A DNA stretch of 64,000 nt from Phlegmacium glaucopus (Eukaryota; Basidiomycota; Agaricomycetes; Agaricales; Cortinariaceae). The notes beneath the pieces were generated by a model. That model ran no database searches. It worked only from the letters and a program-made list of their open reading frames with translations, and had not been told where the DNA came from. Each line of letters begins with the position of its first letter. Within the stretch, counting starts at the first letter, position 1. Positions 12,414 to 24,561 of the stretch are shown one piece after another. The position numbers and the translations under genes are program-made. The stretch lies in the NCBI GenBank assembly GCA_015039465.1, contig MU130364.1, forward strand, positions 90,062 through 154,061. Reading direction: 5' to 3'.

Positions 12414-13980
12414 TTATAGGGTCGTTAGACCATAGAGCTTAAAGCTCACAGATACCAAGTGATCAAGAATTAAAGCTGTGATACCGGGTCTGAGATTATT
12501 GTTCATGCGAATGTGCGTGTATCGGACGATGTGAGATCGTAGCTCTTGTCGTTCGAAACCATGCTCTGTGATTGCGTAAACAGCATTTTTTCAAAGAAAA
12601 AAAAACAGACGCACCTCATGGCGGGGCCTACCTTGGGCCATTGCCAGAGATGGAAAAATGGGGGATTTATGATGGAAGTGGATAGGACTCGTAGAAGTTA
12701 CCCCGTCATCTGAAAGGTTTAGGATGAGCGAATGAAAGTGTTATCATGGATCCCACTCACCTGTCATGGAAGGAAGGGCGGTAGAGTTCGCATCTACCCA
12801 TTCGCCGCCATACCACAGTTTGTCACGATATATCAGTGAGAATAACATGGTCGAGGTATACACTCGACCTAGCATGTATCCAAAACAGGTCGCAATATTC
12901 TGGTTCTTATACGATACGTAGCTGACCAGCGTTACAAGTGCAAATACGCATGGAACGACTCCTGTCTTGATTGCTAGCGACGATATTCGTGCGACGAGTC
13001 TATAGCGGGGAGTTATAAGTGTCTAGAAATGTGTATCGTAAAGGGAAACGTACCGCCTCGTTTGCAGGTTCTGCTGGTTGTAAAGCCCCGAACGATTCAG
13101 CTGCCAGAGAAGTGCAGTCGTGATAGACACATCTGTTAGCATAGCAGTGACCAAGACAATTCTGAACACGACTTTATGGTCAACTTGGTTTATCTGGATG
13201 CTGAGTTATGAGTACGTACATAATCCACCGTTCGTGTACATGAACACTGTGCCCTTGGAACACTTCTTTAGTAACGATGGCTAGGTTGTTCGCAATCAGG
13301 CTTATGCCTATTCCAAACTAATAAATGGATCAACAAGAATGGCCAAGGCTCCCCGAGAGAGACAAACCGATGCGAGTATCAGGAGGGCGATGAAGGCGGA
13401 GACGACGTAGTTACGGGATCTTGAATGGTGTAAGTATCAGCATATTTACGAAAGAAGCTTCTAACTCACAATATCCAGTGGCGATGAACCATGTAACACT
13501 GGAAGATAAACGCACTGACCACATTGCTAATGATGTACATCTGGAAGCCCCAATAGAGTTTCCCTGCCGTAATGGTATCTTTTGATCATTGCTTTCAGTA
13601 TTTAGCAACCAATCGATAGAGATAGCAGCATACCAGTAAAGACGAGGTTGGTCTTTAGGCAAGCCAATAAATAAATAAATAACATGATAGCATTTGGTGC
13701 ACTCACTATAAAAGTCAATGCACAAATCCCAATTGTCCCAACCGTATCTGACACAAGGCTAGTGGCAACGCAACCTTTGAGATATATAGAATCTTTTGAA
13801 GACCTCGGACTGGCGAAGTAATATATATATGCTTCGACGAGTTCCAGCGTGTACAGCATCACGTTGATGTACGATCCAATCATAGGCACGCTTTAAATAT
13901 TTAATAAATCAGATATGGTTGAAGAAGAAGGATTAAGAGTAAACATCCTCTCACCCAATGTTGGCTGAGGACTCTGGCAT
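12414..13980 (-). CDS. DUF6534 multi-pass membrane protein, copy A
   Basis: Ten exons on the minus strand: 13955-13980, 13707-13890, 13634-13652 (19-base microexon), 13470-13578, 13368-13419, 13220-13317, 13054-13161, 12761-12999, 12632-12709 and 12414-12565. They encode 354 residues starting MPESSANIGVPMIGSY. The same boundaries keep frame in copies B and C, which is strong support. Hydrophobic segments are spread through the protein. Diagnostic DUF6534 patterns are the N-terminal IGSYxNVMLYTLELVEAYIYYF, then W-x-x-Q...VSAxIFQCYM, then TAMLTDxSITTALLWQLN, and near the end GRVYTSTMLFSLIYR. The family is basidiomycete-specific, predicted to have about seven TM helices, and of unknown function. 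The C-terminal tail is polar. Confidence 0.85.
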
Positions 13981-14023
13981 GGTTGGAATCGAGGGGCGTC
14001 ATTGTACACTGCTATTATATACT

Positions 14024-14069
14024 GCTAAATGGTTGTGAAACAGGCCGGCTTGTTTCACAACCATTTAGC
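14024..14069. repeat. 46-bp near-perfect palindrome
   Basis: GCTAAATGGTTGTGAAACA is followed by a self-complementary GGCCGG-type centre and then its reverse complement. It lies 44 bases upstream of the copy A start codon. Only half-sites (gctaaatgg, tttcac) appear at the equivalent places upstream of copies B and C. It could be a small foldback insertion or a hairpin in the 5' leader or promoter. Confidence 0.6.
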
Positions 14070-14534
14070 GGTATTGTTGACAATACAGTACCAGATATTG
14101 TTGATCGAGATCGACACTAGTGACTGGTCAATGCTTTTGATCAAGAGACCTTTCAAGGTCGGCTTTAGATTTCCTCAGTAAGATATTGAAACTTGAAGTG
14201 AATCCTCTGGTGATTGAAAATTTCTTCGGTATAGCTTGAGCGTAAATCCACTCTTGGAAGTGAGCGAAATTTACCAATGCAATGACAGTAGGATTCAAAA
14301 CGATAGACCATCCAAAAAAATTAATATACAAAGCGGACCCAAAATAATTTAATCCCCGACACAAAAGACAAATTCAAGTTGTAGTCCGCGGCTAGACTCG
14401 TGAAACGGTGGTTCGTGTCGCATTGGCTGTTGCACGGGCATGTTAGTGAGGAAGTGGTAGAGATTCTCTGCGGCATAGGCTGTAGCGTTCGTACCAAAAA
14501 AAGTTACATTCTTAACATGGGTTAACATTATAAT

Positions 14535-14775
14535 GTTTCTTCTGCAAGGAGTCTTGATTATTCACGAATTTTCCATCTTCCGAACCCACTCTCACTTATT
14601 CTTACATGTTATTTAGAGTAAAATTATGTGGAGACTCCGGAGAGTAAAACGGTTACCCTCTTTCCTAAAAATAGTTTCACCTAGCCCCTATTTTGCGAAC
14701 GCTCTTCAACGCCACGAATCCTGGATTTTCTATTATCCATACTACAATTGCGACTCCGCGTCGTACTCTGACTTT
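14535..14775 (+). repeat. dispersed repeat, inverted copy near 63.2-63.4 kb
   Basis: About 240 bases (gaattttccatctt...gattttctatta) recur in reverse orientation at about 63185-63420, with small indels and roughly 85-90% identity by eye. It lies between DUF6534 copies A and B. No coding capacity or clear terminal repeats are seen, so the class is unknown. Confidence 0.65.
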
Positions 14776-15139
14776 TTGTTTCCACGGTTCAACTGCGCCA
14801 GGATAACATCTCGTCCAGGCGGCAATTACCCAGAATAGATGGCCACGAGATGATATGGAGTACTAATATCTATGGTAGCCATTTCCCGCGTTGATGAATT
14901 AAATTTTGAAAAGCGCCTAAGCGCGTGGATCTAGCTACTGTACATAACCACCTGAACTACGGGGCGCAATGAGCGCCATAAATATTTACGACCAGGAATT
15001 TGTTTCCGAATCGCGTGTCATATACTAGAAAATAATGAGGCAATGCAGTGGGGCATGAGGGATACATGGTAAGGTATTGAATGAAGCAACCACTCCAATA
15101 ATTGCAAGAAAATCAAAGGAAACAGGCACATTGTCAAAA

Positions 15140-16690
15140 TTATAGGTCGGTAGACCAGACCTTAAAGCTCATAGATACCAAGTGATCAAGAACCAAAGCT
15201 GTGACACCGAGTCTGAGATTGTTCATGCGAATGTGCGTGTATCGGACGATGTGAGATCGTAGCTCTTGTCGTTCGTAACCATGCTCTGTGATTGCGTAAA
15301 AACAGCATTATTTTTCAAAAAAGAAACAGACGCACGTCATCGCGGGGCCTGCCTTGGGCCATTGCCAGGGATGGAAAATTTGGGGATTTGTGACGGAAGT
15401 GGATAGGAGTCGTAGAAGTTACCCCGTCATCTGAAGGTTTTGGGATGAGCGAGTGGAAGTGTTATCATGATCCCACTCACCTATCATGGAAGGAAGGGCC
15501 GTAGAGTTCGCATCTACCCATCCGGCGCCATGCCACAGTTTGTCACGATATATCAGTGAGAATAACATCGTCGAGGTATACACTCGACCTAGCATGTATC
15601 CAAAACAGGTCGCAATATTCTGGTTCTTATACGATACGTAGCTGACCAGCGTTATAAGTGCAAATACGCATGGAACGACTCCTGTTTTGATTGCTAGCGA
15701 CGATATTCTTGCAACGAGTCTATGGCAGGAATTTATAAGCGTCGATAAATGTGTGTATCGTAAAGGGAAACGTACCGCCTCGTTTGCTGGTTGTAAATCC
15801 CTGAACGATTCAGTCGCCAGAGAAGTGCAGTAGTGATAGAAACATCTGTTACAATAGGAGTAACCAAGAGCATTCTGAACACGACTTCATAGTCAATTTG
15901 ATTTATCTGGATGCTGAGTTATGGGGACGTACATAATCCACCGCTCGTATAAATGAACACTATGCTCTTGGAACACCGCTTTAGTAACAATAGCTAGGTT
16001 GTTCGTATTCACGGTTATGCCTATTCCAAGCTAAGAAATGGATCAACAAGAATGGCCGAGGCTTCCCGAGGGAGACAAACCGATGCGAGTATCAGGAGGG
16101 CGATGAAGGCGGAAACGACGTAGTTACGGGATCTTGAAGGGTGTAAGTATCAGCATATTTACGAAACAGGCTAACTCTAACTCACAATATCCAGTAACGA
16201 TGAAGCATGTAACACTGGAAGATAAACGAACTGATCAGATTGCTAATGGCGTATACCTGGAAGCCCCAATAGAGTTTCCTTGGCGTTATGGTATCTTTCG
16301 ACCATTGCTTTCAGTATTTAGCGGCCAATCGATAGAAATAGCAGCATACCGGTGAAGACGAGGTTGGTCTTTAGGCAAGTCAAAAAGAAAAATAACATGA
16401 TAGCATTTGGTGCACTCACTATAAAAGTCAATGCACAAATCCCAATTGTCCCAACCGTATCTGACACAAGGCTAATGGCAACACAACCCTTGAGATATAT
16501 AGAATCTTTCAAAGACCTCGGGCTGGCGAAGTAATATATGTATGCTTCGACGAGTTCCAGCGTATATAGCATTACATTGGTGTACGATCCTATCATAGGC
16601 ACGCTTGAAGTTTTTAATAAATCAGATATGGTTGAAGGAAGATAAACAGCGAACATCCTCTCACACAATATTGACTGAGAACTGCGGCAT
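15140..16690 (-). CDS. DUF6534 multi-pass membrane protein, copy B
   Basis: Same ten-exon structure as copy A: 16665-16690, 16420-16603, 16350-16368, 16186-16294, 16081-16132, 15933-16030, 15776-15874, 15481-15719, 15353-15430 and 15140-15285, giving 349 residues from MPQFSVNIVVPMIGSY. Exon 7 lacks nine bases (three residues) relative to A and C. The last intron begins GC (CAAG/GCAGGC) where A and C have GT, so it needs GC-AG splicing; if it is not spliced, the protein ends a few residues later in the intron. Otherwise the frame is open throughout. Family features are as in copy A; function unknown. It belongs to a tandem array, with B's duplicated flanks adjoining A's. Confidence 0.8.
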
Positions 16691-18938
16691 GGTTGGAATT
16701 GAGGGGCATCATTGTAGCACTCTGCTCTTATATACTGCTAAGAGCTGCTAAATGGCTGTTTCACGACAAATGTTGTTGATCGAGATCAACACGTACCAGA
16801 AAGTTTAATCTAAGAGACGGTCCTTATTATGTAAGACATTGAAACTCCTCTGGTGGTGGAAACTTTAGTTTGAGCGTAAATCCGCTCTTGAAGTGGGTGA
16901 AATTTAATGCAACAGCAGTAGGATTTCAAAACGATAGGCCATCCCACTGTATACAAAGCGGACTTAAAAATAATTTAATCCCCGACAGAAAAGACAAATC
17001 TGTCAATCAACTCTCCCAAACACTCGTCTTTTTAAACCCTCCAACACCTCCGGCGGCTCATGACGATCAGCTCTGTGTACACACATGAAAACTTACAGGT
17101 AGTTACTGAAATACTTTCATAATTCATTTCGACCAGCCGGATGTGATCTCCATCCGAGCGCGTAAGGACGATTTATGAAAACAAACAAGATAAAAACATA
17201 AACAAAGTGCAAAAATGGTGCGACGGAGTAACATGCCGACTGGGAGCAACGGAGGCATTTTCTAGTCTCTCGTTCGATATATGTGATGTGACATGAGTTA
17301 TGGATCACGATATACTGTAGACGCAGGCCGGCGCCAAAATGTCACGTCACAAATGCTCTGGTTTGCTCGTGTCAGGACCAAGTATCACGCAAGCTATTTT
17401 TTCACACCGCCCTTGGGTAATATTTAGAGACAGGATAAGTGTATTAGCATATCTAATTAATCCCGTAGGTCAAATAAATTATCCTTTGATCTTCGAGAGT
17501 ATGGAGAGAGAATGAGGCCTTAATGAGGTTTGACTCGACAAGCTCAAAGTCCGAGGATTGCGAATTTGTGATCGCCGAAGTGAACGGGGAAAAATGGAAT
17601 TGTCCATCCGAACAACCTGGAACATTCAAAGAATCTCCCATTTTCGAAACATGATAGCTAAAATCTCTTGATCCTGCCTGTTGGTTTGGTCACGCTCGAC
17701 CTTGGTCCGTTTGCTCGCCGTAGGACCATTTGCTCGTTTCACGCTGTCACTCCGAGTTGCTCAAATTTGTAGTATGTCGTAAGTCTGTTGTTTCACTGCG
17801 CCCCCAAACCCGTGCTAGAAAATGTTTATGTAATCTTCGGACTTCGAAATCATCTTCATCTCCTCTGAACGCGATAATCGAACTGTCTCTTCACCTGTTT
17901 TTAGAGAGAAAGATTTATATTGGAGCCTTAAATGTATTATATATATAATTTAGATGTGGATGCTTTCGCGAAATTTAGGTGCATAGAGCTCTAAATCACG
18001 TGCACCAGTTTTGGCTTCATTTCCTACCGACGAGGAAGTCACATAAACACCCCTCCTCTCAGCCCCAAATTTTAATTTATATGCTGCCTAAGCTAAATAT
18101 AACAACTTTCACACTAAAAAGTAGCAAAAGGCCTCTGTCGTCGCGTGAGCTCGACGCGACGATCATTCAAAGTCCGAAGATTACATAACGATTTTCTGTG
18201 CCCCCAAACCCGTGCTAGGACTAGGCATTTTTGGAGGATCCCAAAAGCGTGACTTGGACTTAGAATAAATTCATGCCCCTCGCTTCTTGCACAAGTTATC
18301 AATCGCGCCTTCCTCTCGTCTTCTACGCTGAGGGTGGTCCTCGATTGGACACATAACACCCCCAGGGCCCAGATCTCACAAAAAATGCAGACATTCAGAC
18401 ACTAATGACGAGTTTGGCTGAAAACAATGTGTACCATTTTTGAAAAGGGAGGGTTTTAGATGATGGAGATAAACCAGTCAAAGATATAGGAAAGAGACAT
18501 TTGTATATACCCTTGCACAAGTAGTCGAATTATTTCTTAGTTTGCCTGCTATTCTGGGCAATACATGGTATTCTCTATGCATATTCTGCGTTGTGAACGA
18601 CATGTATACTATCTACATTTTTCCTGCTGTATGTCTTACTGAATATAACAGTGCTTATAGCACTGCAACTGAGGTTTATTTTATATATTAGTTCATATTT
18701 CGGATACCCATTTTTGAGTAAGTATCCTCATCTTAGTACTCTGACTGTTTGTTCCACAGTTCAACTGCGCCAGGATATAACATCAGACGACGATGATTGC
18801 CCAGATTATAAGGAGTACTATTATCTATGGTAGCCATTTCCCGCGCCCATGTCATTTTCCGAAGTGTTAGGATACATGAATTTAATTTCGAAAGGCGCCC
18901 AAGCGCCTGGATCTAGCTACTGTACGTAGCCACCTGAA
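16691..18938. other. 2.2 kb without a convincing gene
   Basis: The first ~300 bases resemble the upstream flanks of copies A and C. Near 17795-17850 and 18160-18225 a short segment (cccccaaacccgtgctag plus gtaatcttcggactt) appears in two partly inverted copies. From ~18735 the duplicated downstream flank of copy C begins. Only short ORFs without recognisable features are present. Confidence 0.5.
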
Positions 18939-20540
18939 CTACGGGGCGCGTCCCATACAGTAGAAAATAACGAGGCATTGCAGTGGGACATAGGGGATAG
19001 ATGGTAAGGGTTGAATGAAGCAACCACTCAGTAATTGCAAGAAAATCAAAGGAAACAGGTACATTTTCATGGGAATGTGTGCAATGTGAGATCGGAGCCC
19101 TTGGCGTTCGAAATCATGCACTGTGATATTACGTAAACAGCATTATTTTTCAAAGAAAAAAGAAAGACGTACGTCATGGCGGGGCCTACCTTGGGCCATT
19201 GCCAGAGATGGAAAAATGGGGGATTTGTGACGGGAGTGGACAGGACTCATAGAAATTCCCCCGTCGTCTGAAAAGTTTAGGATGAGCGAGTGAAAGTGTT
19301 ATCATGATCCCACTCACCTATAACGGAAGTAAGGGTCGAAGAGTTCACATCTACCCATCCGGCGCCATGCCACAGTTTGTCACGATATATCAGTGAGAAT
19401 AACATCGTCGAGGTATACACTCGACCTAGCATGTACGCAAAACAAGTCGCAATATTCTGGTTCTTATACGATACGTAGCTGACCAGAGTCATAAGTGCAA
19501 GTACGCATGGAACGACTCCTGTCTTGATCGCTAGCGACGATATTCTTGAGATGAGTCTATGGCGAGAATTTATAAGCGTCCAGAAGTGTGTGTACCGCAG
19601 AGGGAAACATACCGCCTCGTGTGCAGGTTTTTCTGGTTGTAAAGCCCTGAACGATTCAGCTGCCAGAGAAGTGCAGTGGTGATAGAAATATCTGTTAACA
19701 TAGCAGTAACCAAGACAATTCTGAACACAACTTTATAGTCAATTTGTTGATCCGAATACTGAATTGTGGGACGTACATAATCCACCGTTCGTGTACATGA
19801 ATGCTATTCCCTTGGAACACCTCTTTAGTAACAATGGCTAGGTTGTCCGAAATCAGGCTTATGCCTACTCCAAACTAGGAAATGGATCAACAAGAATGGC
19901 CAAGGCTTCTCGAAAGAGACAAACCGATCCGAGTACCAGGAGGGCGATGAAGGCGGAAACGACGCAGTTGCGGGACCTTGAAAGGGGTTTAAGTATCAGC
20001 ATATTTGCGAAAGAAGCTAACTCTAACTCACAATATCCAGTGACGACGAACCATGTAACACTGGAAGATAAACGCACTGACCACATTACTAATGATGTAC
20101 ATCTGGAAGCCCCAATAGAGTTTCCTTGGCGTTATGGTATCTTTCGACCGTTGCTTTCAGTATTTGGCGACCAATCGATAGAGATAGCAGCATACCAGTA
20201 AAAACGAGGTTGGTCTTTAGGCAAGTCAAAAAAAAAAGATAACGTGATAGCATTTGGTGCACTCACTATAAAAGTTAATGCGCAAATCCCAATTGTCCCA
20301 ACCGTATCTGACACAAGGCTAAGGGCAACACAACCCTTAAGATATATAGAATCTTTCGAAGACCTCGGGCTGGCGAAGTAATATATGTATGCTTCGACGA
20401 GTTCCAGCGTGTACAGCATCACGTTGGCGTACGATCCAATCATAGGCACGCTATACGTTTTTAATAGATCAGATATGGTTGAAGAAGAAGGATTAACAGT
20501 GAACATCCTCTCACCCAATATTGGCTGAGGACTGCGACAT
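18939..20540 (-). CDS. DUF6534 multi-pass membrane protein, copy C
   Basis: Exons 20515-20540, 20267-20450, 20196-20214, 20032-20140, 19925-19976, 19777-19874, 19613-19720, 19318-19556, 19190-19267 and 18939-19120 encode 364 residues starting MSQSSANIGVPMIGSY. A one-base indel relative to A and B falls inside intron 6 and does no harm, which supports the chosen splice sites. The last exon is altered. A deletion of roughly 110-120 bases relative to A removes the old stop and fuses the frame to former 3' flank, giving a hydrophobic tail (YLFPLIFLQLL) absent from A and B. It may add a membrane segment or reflect relaxed constraint. The core family motifs are intact. Confidence 0.8.
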
Positions 20541-21461
20541 GGTGTGTCGGAATCGAGGGGCATCACTGTAGCACCCTGTTGTTATATACTGCTGCTGAAT
20601 TTCACAACAGATGTTGTTGATCTCGATCAACACTAGTAGCCGATTTCGATTAAGACTGTTTCCTTATTAAGACATTGAAACTTGAAGTCAATCCTCTGGT
20701 GGAAAGTATAGCTTGAGCGCAAATCCACTGTTGAAGTGAGTGAAATGTACCCATGTAATGACAGTAGGATTTAAAACGATAGGCCATCCAAAATTAATCA
20801 CAATGTGTATACAATGCCGACCCAAAATAAATAAAATAATTTAATCCCCGACACAAAAAGACAAATGCGGCCTGGCAAGTCCGTCCATTGACTCCCACAA
20901 ACACACACCCCTTTTTCCTCATCAACTCTGTGTACACACATGAAACGCGAAGAGCGAAGTTGGATGTGCTTGAAGTGGTCAAGGAGTGATGGCTCAGATG
21001 TTTCGCGAGACGAAGTTGCAATTGGTGTCGACCCGCATCCCATTAGCTGCGTCGCCAGAACATAAATATATATTCCTTTGGGCATATGATGATGATGTTG
21101 GATTAACCTATGACTTTCGGATCTTGAAATTTCGGCGCTAGATCTAACTATTACACCCCTATGTTAATTTTTGGCATTTGCAGAAGTGCAGTCTCTTATT
21201 TAATCGTTGAACTTGGCTACAGCCTCAAAAAATATCTCATTCTGTGTACATCGAAATGTATCCGTTACTGTATTTATATACATGTGAACATATTTTGGGC
21301 GTTTAAATTCAGGCATTCTCGACAGTTCAGGTATATGATTCAGATGGGCACAAACGGCGGTGGACTTCGGGGCGCAGAAATTCGGGGAAATAACAAATAT
21401 TTATGGCATTCATGTCAACAATACAGTAAGAGATACCAGTGAGATACCATATGGAATGAAT
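20541..21461. other. intergenic flank of DUF6534 copy C
   Basis: It contains upstream sequence shared with copies A and B up to about 20800, then unique AT-rich sequence. No gene is seen; the small ORFs here have no features of coding sequence. Confidence 0.5.
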
Positions 21462-22551
21462 TTAGGGGCTAGAATGCCGTTGAAGTCCTAGAATAACAGG
21501 AATTTGATCCCAGATATCCATCCGCATCGATGAAGTGACCTTCCTTCCCTTTGCCATGCAAGAACTACAAATTCTATGAGGCTCATCAAAGCCAACTTTG
21601 AGTACACGAAGAACATCACGGGTCGCCATTGAAGATCGGACAATATCCGAATAAGTCTGTTCCATCCCGGACTGGCATATAACATGCGAGGTTGATTCTG
21701 CCATAAGTCTGGTTAGACAACTTTGAATGTAGTCTTTGAGACTTGACAAGGCAGCGTGATCTTGAGTGGTCAGAAGAGCCCAACGGGCAGAACGAAGGCC
21801 TGCATTAAGGCGTCGCTGAGAATCCACATCAGACCGAGTAGGCGCCGTGTGCATTTTGAAGTAGTCGGAAGACGGGTCGATGCGGGAGAGGTGGTATAAT
21901 GCTGCTATGCAAATGTTGGAAATATTGTATAATTGACCAAGACGTATGGCAGAGGCGGGTTCGGGGAACATATCGTCGTGAAATATCATCTTAGTCTCCC
22001 CGTGACTATTTTCTTTCATCTTGGGGTACTCTTGGGCAGAGGCAAAGATATAGGCTTCCGTGTTATCCCAGGCAGAGAGAGTTTCAGGCCATATGCTATA
22101 TAGCCGCTTGAGTAATGGGGTGCAGATCGATCTTGCCTTGAATTCTTCGCAGAGCTTAAGAAAACCGTCGCATAAGTCAATGTCATTGAGTATTTGGATA
22201 GGAATATCAGCACTTATTGAATGGTCAGTAAGCGTTAGTCGTATGAAATGAAGAGACTTACTATGGGTTGTACAAGGCATACAAGAAATATTCCAGGACT
22301 CTGGGACTTGTCCTGGCTAACGAAACAGCTTGTGAACTATCCAAGCCAGATTTCTGATCGGCCAGCCATTCACGAAAAATAGGGGAATGGAGCATGAGAA
22401 AAAGTTTGTGGACGCGGAAGAGATGTACAGTCTGAGCCCCGGTTGACTTGACTGAGAGTAAGGTGTCTCCATCGGGGTACCAGAAGTTGGGGTTACGAAC
22501 GGACTTGGGGCCGGAAAGCGTGGCGGTTGAGACTGGGGTTGGGGAAGACAT
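21462..22551 (-). CDS. BTB/POZ domain protein (basidiomycete type)
   Basis: Two exons on the minus strand, 22262-22551 and 21462-22212, joined across a 49-base intron (gtaagt...aataag) to give 346 residues. The N-terminal ~110 residues show the fungal BTB pattern: FWYPDGDTLLSVKS, then a hydrophobic/basic FRVHKLFLMLHSPIFREW (the 'fkvHr..L...S..F' motif), and later a VLEYFLYALYNP block ending in the conserved YNP. The remaining ~230 residues are helical, like the C-terminal part of this large mushroom family. Two CxxC-like cysteines (CSSCMAKG) lie near the end. BTB domains mediate dimerisation or Cullin-3 adaptor binding. The specific partner is unknown. Confidence 0.78.
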
Positions 22552-24561
22552 GAAACTCTCTGAGGGTGTTTACTTTTGACTTGCCGACAAATCATGTCCA
22601 TATTTAAAGGCTGTTGTATCAAAGCTGGTCCGACAAAGCGTGAGTGGAATCAAGCGTATAGGCCACTGTGACACAGCTTCAAGTTATAGTAATGCATAAG
22701 TGCCACTCCCGCGTAGCAGTATCCAAGAACCAAAGTTGGACAATAGAGGTCGGTCAAAGTGACGTGAAATCTAATGGGGTAACTTGAACCGGAAGAGAGC
22801 GTTTATAGCTCTCCCCCAATTGCGTTGGCCACAAGAGACCACTATTCTCGGTGGACAACACTCTGGGAACAACAAAAAGCTTGGGCCGTCTACAGGTAGT
22901 AGTAGTTAGCTAACCCTTAATTAATTAATCAATATATGTATCCAAATTATATAAACGTCAACTGGTGATCATTTTTGATAGAAAACCAGTGTTGAAACGT
23001 TGAAACTTGAAAGGGATCAAAATAGCAAGCGACGCATATCCTTTGACCTTGGTGGGCTTTCGAGGCAAACGGATTACTACAATCACACACAAGGTACACA
23101 GAACAATCACACACAAGGTACACAGAACAATCTTGAAAGGAACAAAAATCAATAAAACTCATTTGCATTACCTTCGGAACGAGCACGACGCCGGTCGAAG
23201 ATTGACAAGGAAGTCGCTATGCTGATACAATTGATATAAAAATAGGTTTGAGGGGGCTAAAAATAGTAAAGAATTTAGAGCCCTTCGGCCCAACTTCGGG
23301 CTGGACCAGGCTGGACCCCTACCTACCCCTACCTCGGGTCACGGAATAGGGTTTAAGTAGGTTTAAGTCTGTTTAAGTATACCGCCAGAAAATCGGTAAC
23401 TTAAACTATAAAAGGCTTCAAGCATGTGATAATAGGAAAATAAATCATATAACTTATAAGCAATGGTTCTAATATAAGTTAACTGTTGCGTCTTATACAG
23501 ATGGGAGTGTATGTAAGGAGTTTTAGTAAGAACTGATTGTTTGTGCCTAGGGCTTGCCCGGGCTCCTCAGGTTTGGATCTCGGAAGGCGAAGGGGATTGG
23601 TCTGTGCGTGGTCCCAATCGCGCCGAAAGATTTGGCCAGAGCCTGAGCTGGGCGTAGTCTTTCGGGAGAAATTTGATTGGCCTGAGATAGCGGCCCAATC
23701 GTTTGATCCAAATCAATTCAGAAATGATCTGAAGAGGTGTCCGAGCAAGACCTGAGCGTCTGGTGCGCTCGATTGTGGCAAACAAAGGCCGAAACCAACC
23801 GGCTGTACCAGACGCTGAAGGGATGGTGGGTGGGTTGAAAAAACTTTGTGAGGGTTCGTAAATGTTTTTTTTCCGCGTCAGAACCAGGCACTCGTGTTAT
23901 AATCTTATACCCTAGATGGTGATGTGACAATAATCAGTCACTTGATATAACGACTGATATTTTAGTCTATCGTACCTAGATGGTGATGTGACAATACTAG
24001 GTACGGTAAATGTAAGTAAATGAAGTAGGTAAGAGATGAAATCTCAGTCACTTGATATAACAACTGAGATACGTCTATGGGGTGGTAAGGTATTTATATG
24101 TTGGCGGTACAATGGAGTGGCATCTCTGTGGCATAGTCGCCCACTCGTCGCCCATACCGCTATGTTCATAGCGGCCTTTCCCATGCCGTCGGGCGTTATC
24201 TTATCCGATAATGAAGATAGAGTGACCATGTGACGACAGGGCACGACGTTACACCGTGACTTGGGAAGATACAAACTACGAAGTAATACCTGAAATGGAG
24301 CGGCTCCAACCACCAGAGCCTCGTTTGAGTTATGCTGAGATATATTCATCTGGATAATGATAGATAATGATGGACGATGGACATTCAATGGCATTCGGGA
24401 CTAATAACAAGGTTCGCATAATGTTAATATTGAACCCCACTGGTTATTTTAACCATCTGATTAGTTATTATTACCCATGAGACCAATACCATATTTACCA
24501 AGTTCCATTCTGAGCTTACTACTTTACTTCGCGACGCTCCACCGTACACCAACTATAATCG
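22552..24561. other. 2 kb intergenic with short direct repeats
   Basis: No gene recognised. A 24-base unit (caatcacacacaaggtac...) is repeated twice at about 23080-23127. The unit ctagatggtgatgtgacaata occurs at ~23913 and ~23979. The segment cagtcacttgatataac occurs at ~23936 and ~24045. Segments near 23534 (tttgtgcctagggcttgccc) resemble 4397 (tttgtgcctgcctacatagg), hinting at decayed mobile sequence. Confidence 0.45.

Noticed and set aside
13201..13219. A 19-base intron in DUF6534 copy A
   Set aside because: It is too short. A 58-base intron (13162-13219) ending in gtgttcag keeps frame in all three copies and was used instead.
13891..14002. Alternative starts reading MTPLDSN (copy A) or MPLDSDT (copy C)
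   Set aside because: They lie in a different frame and hit a stop in copy A. The internal ATG at 13980/16690/20540 plus the 64-base first intron works in all three.
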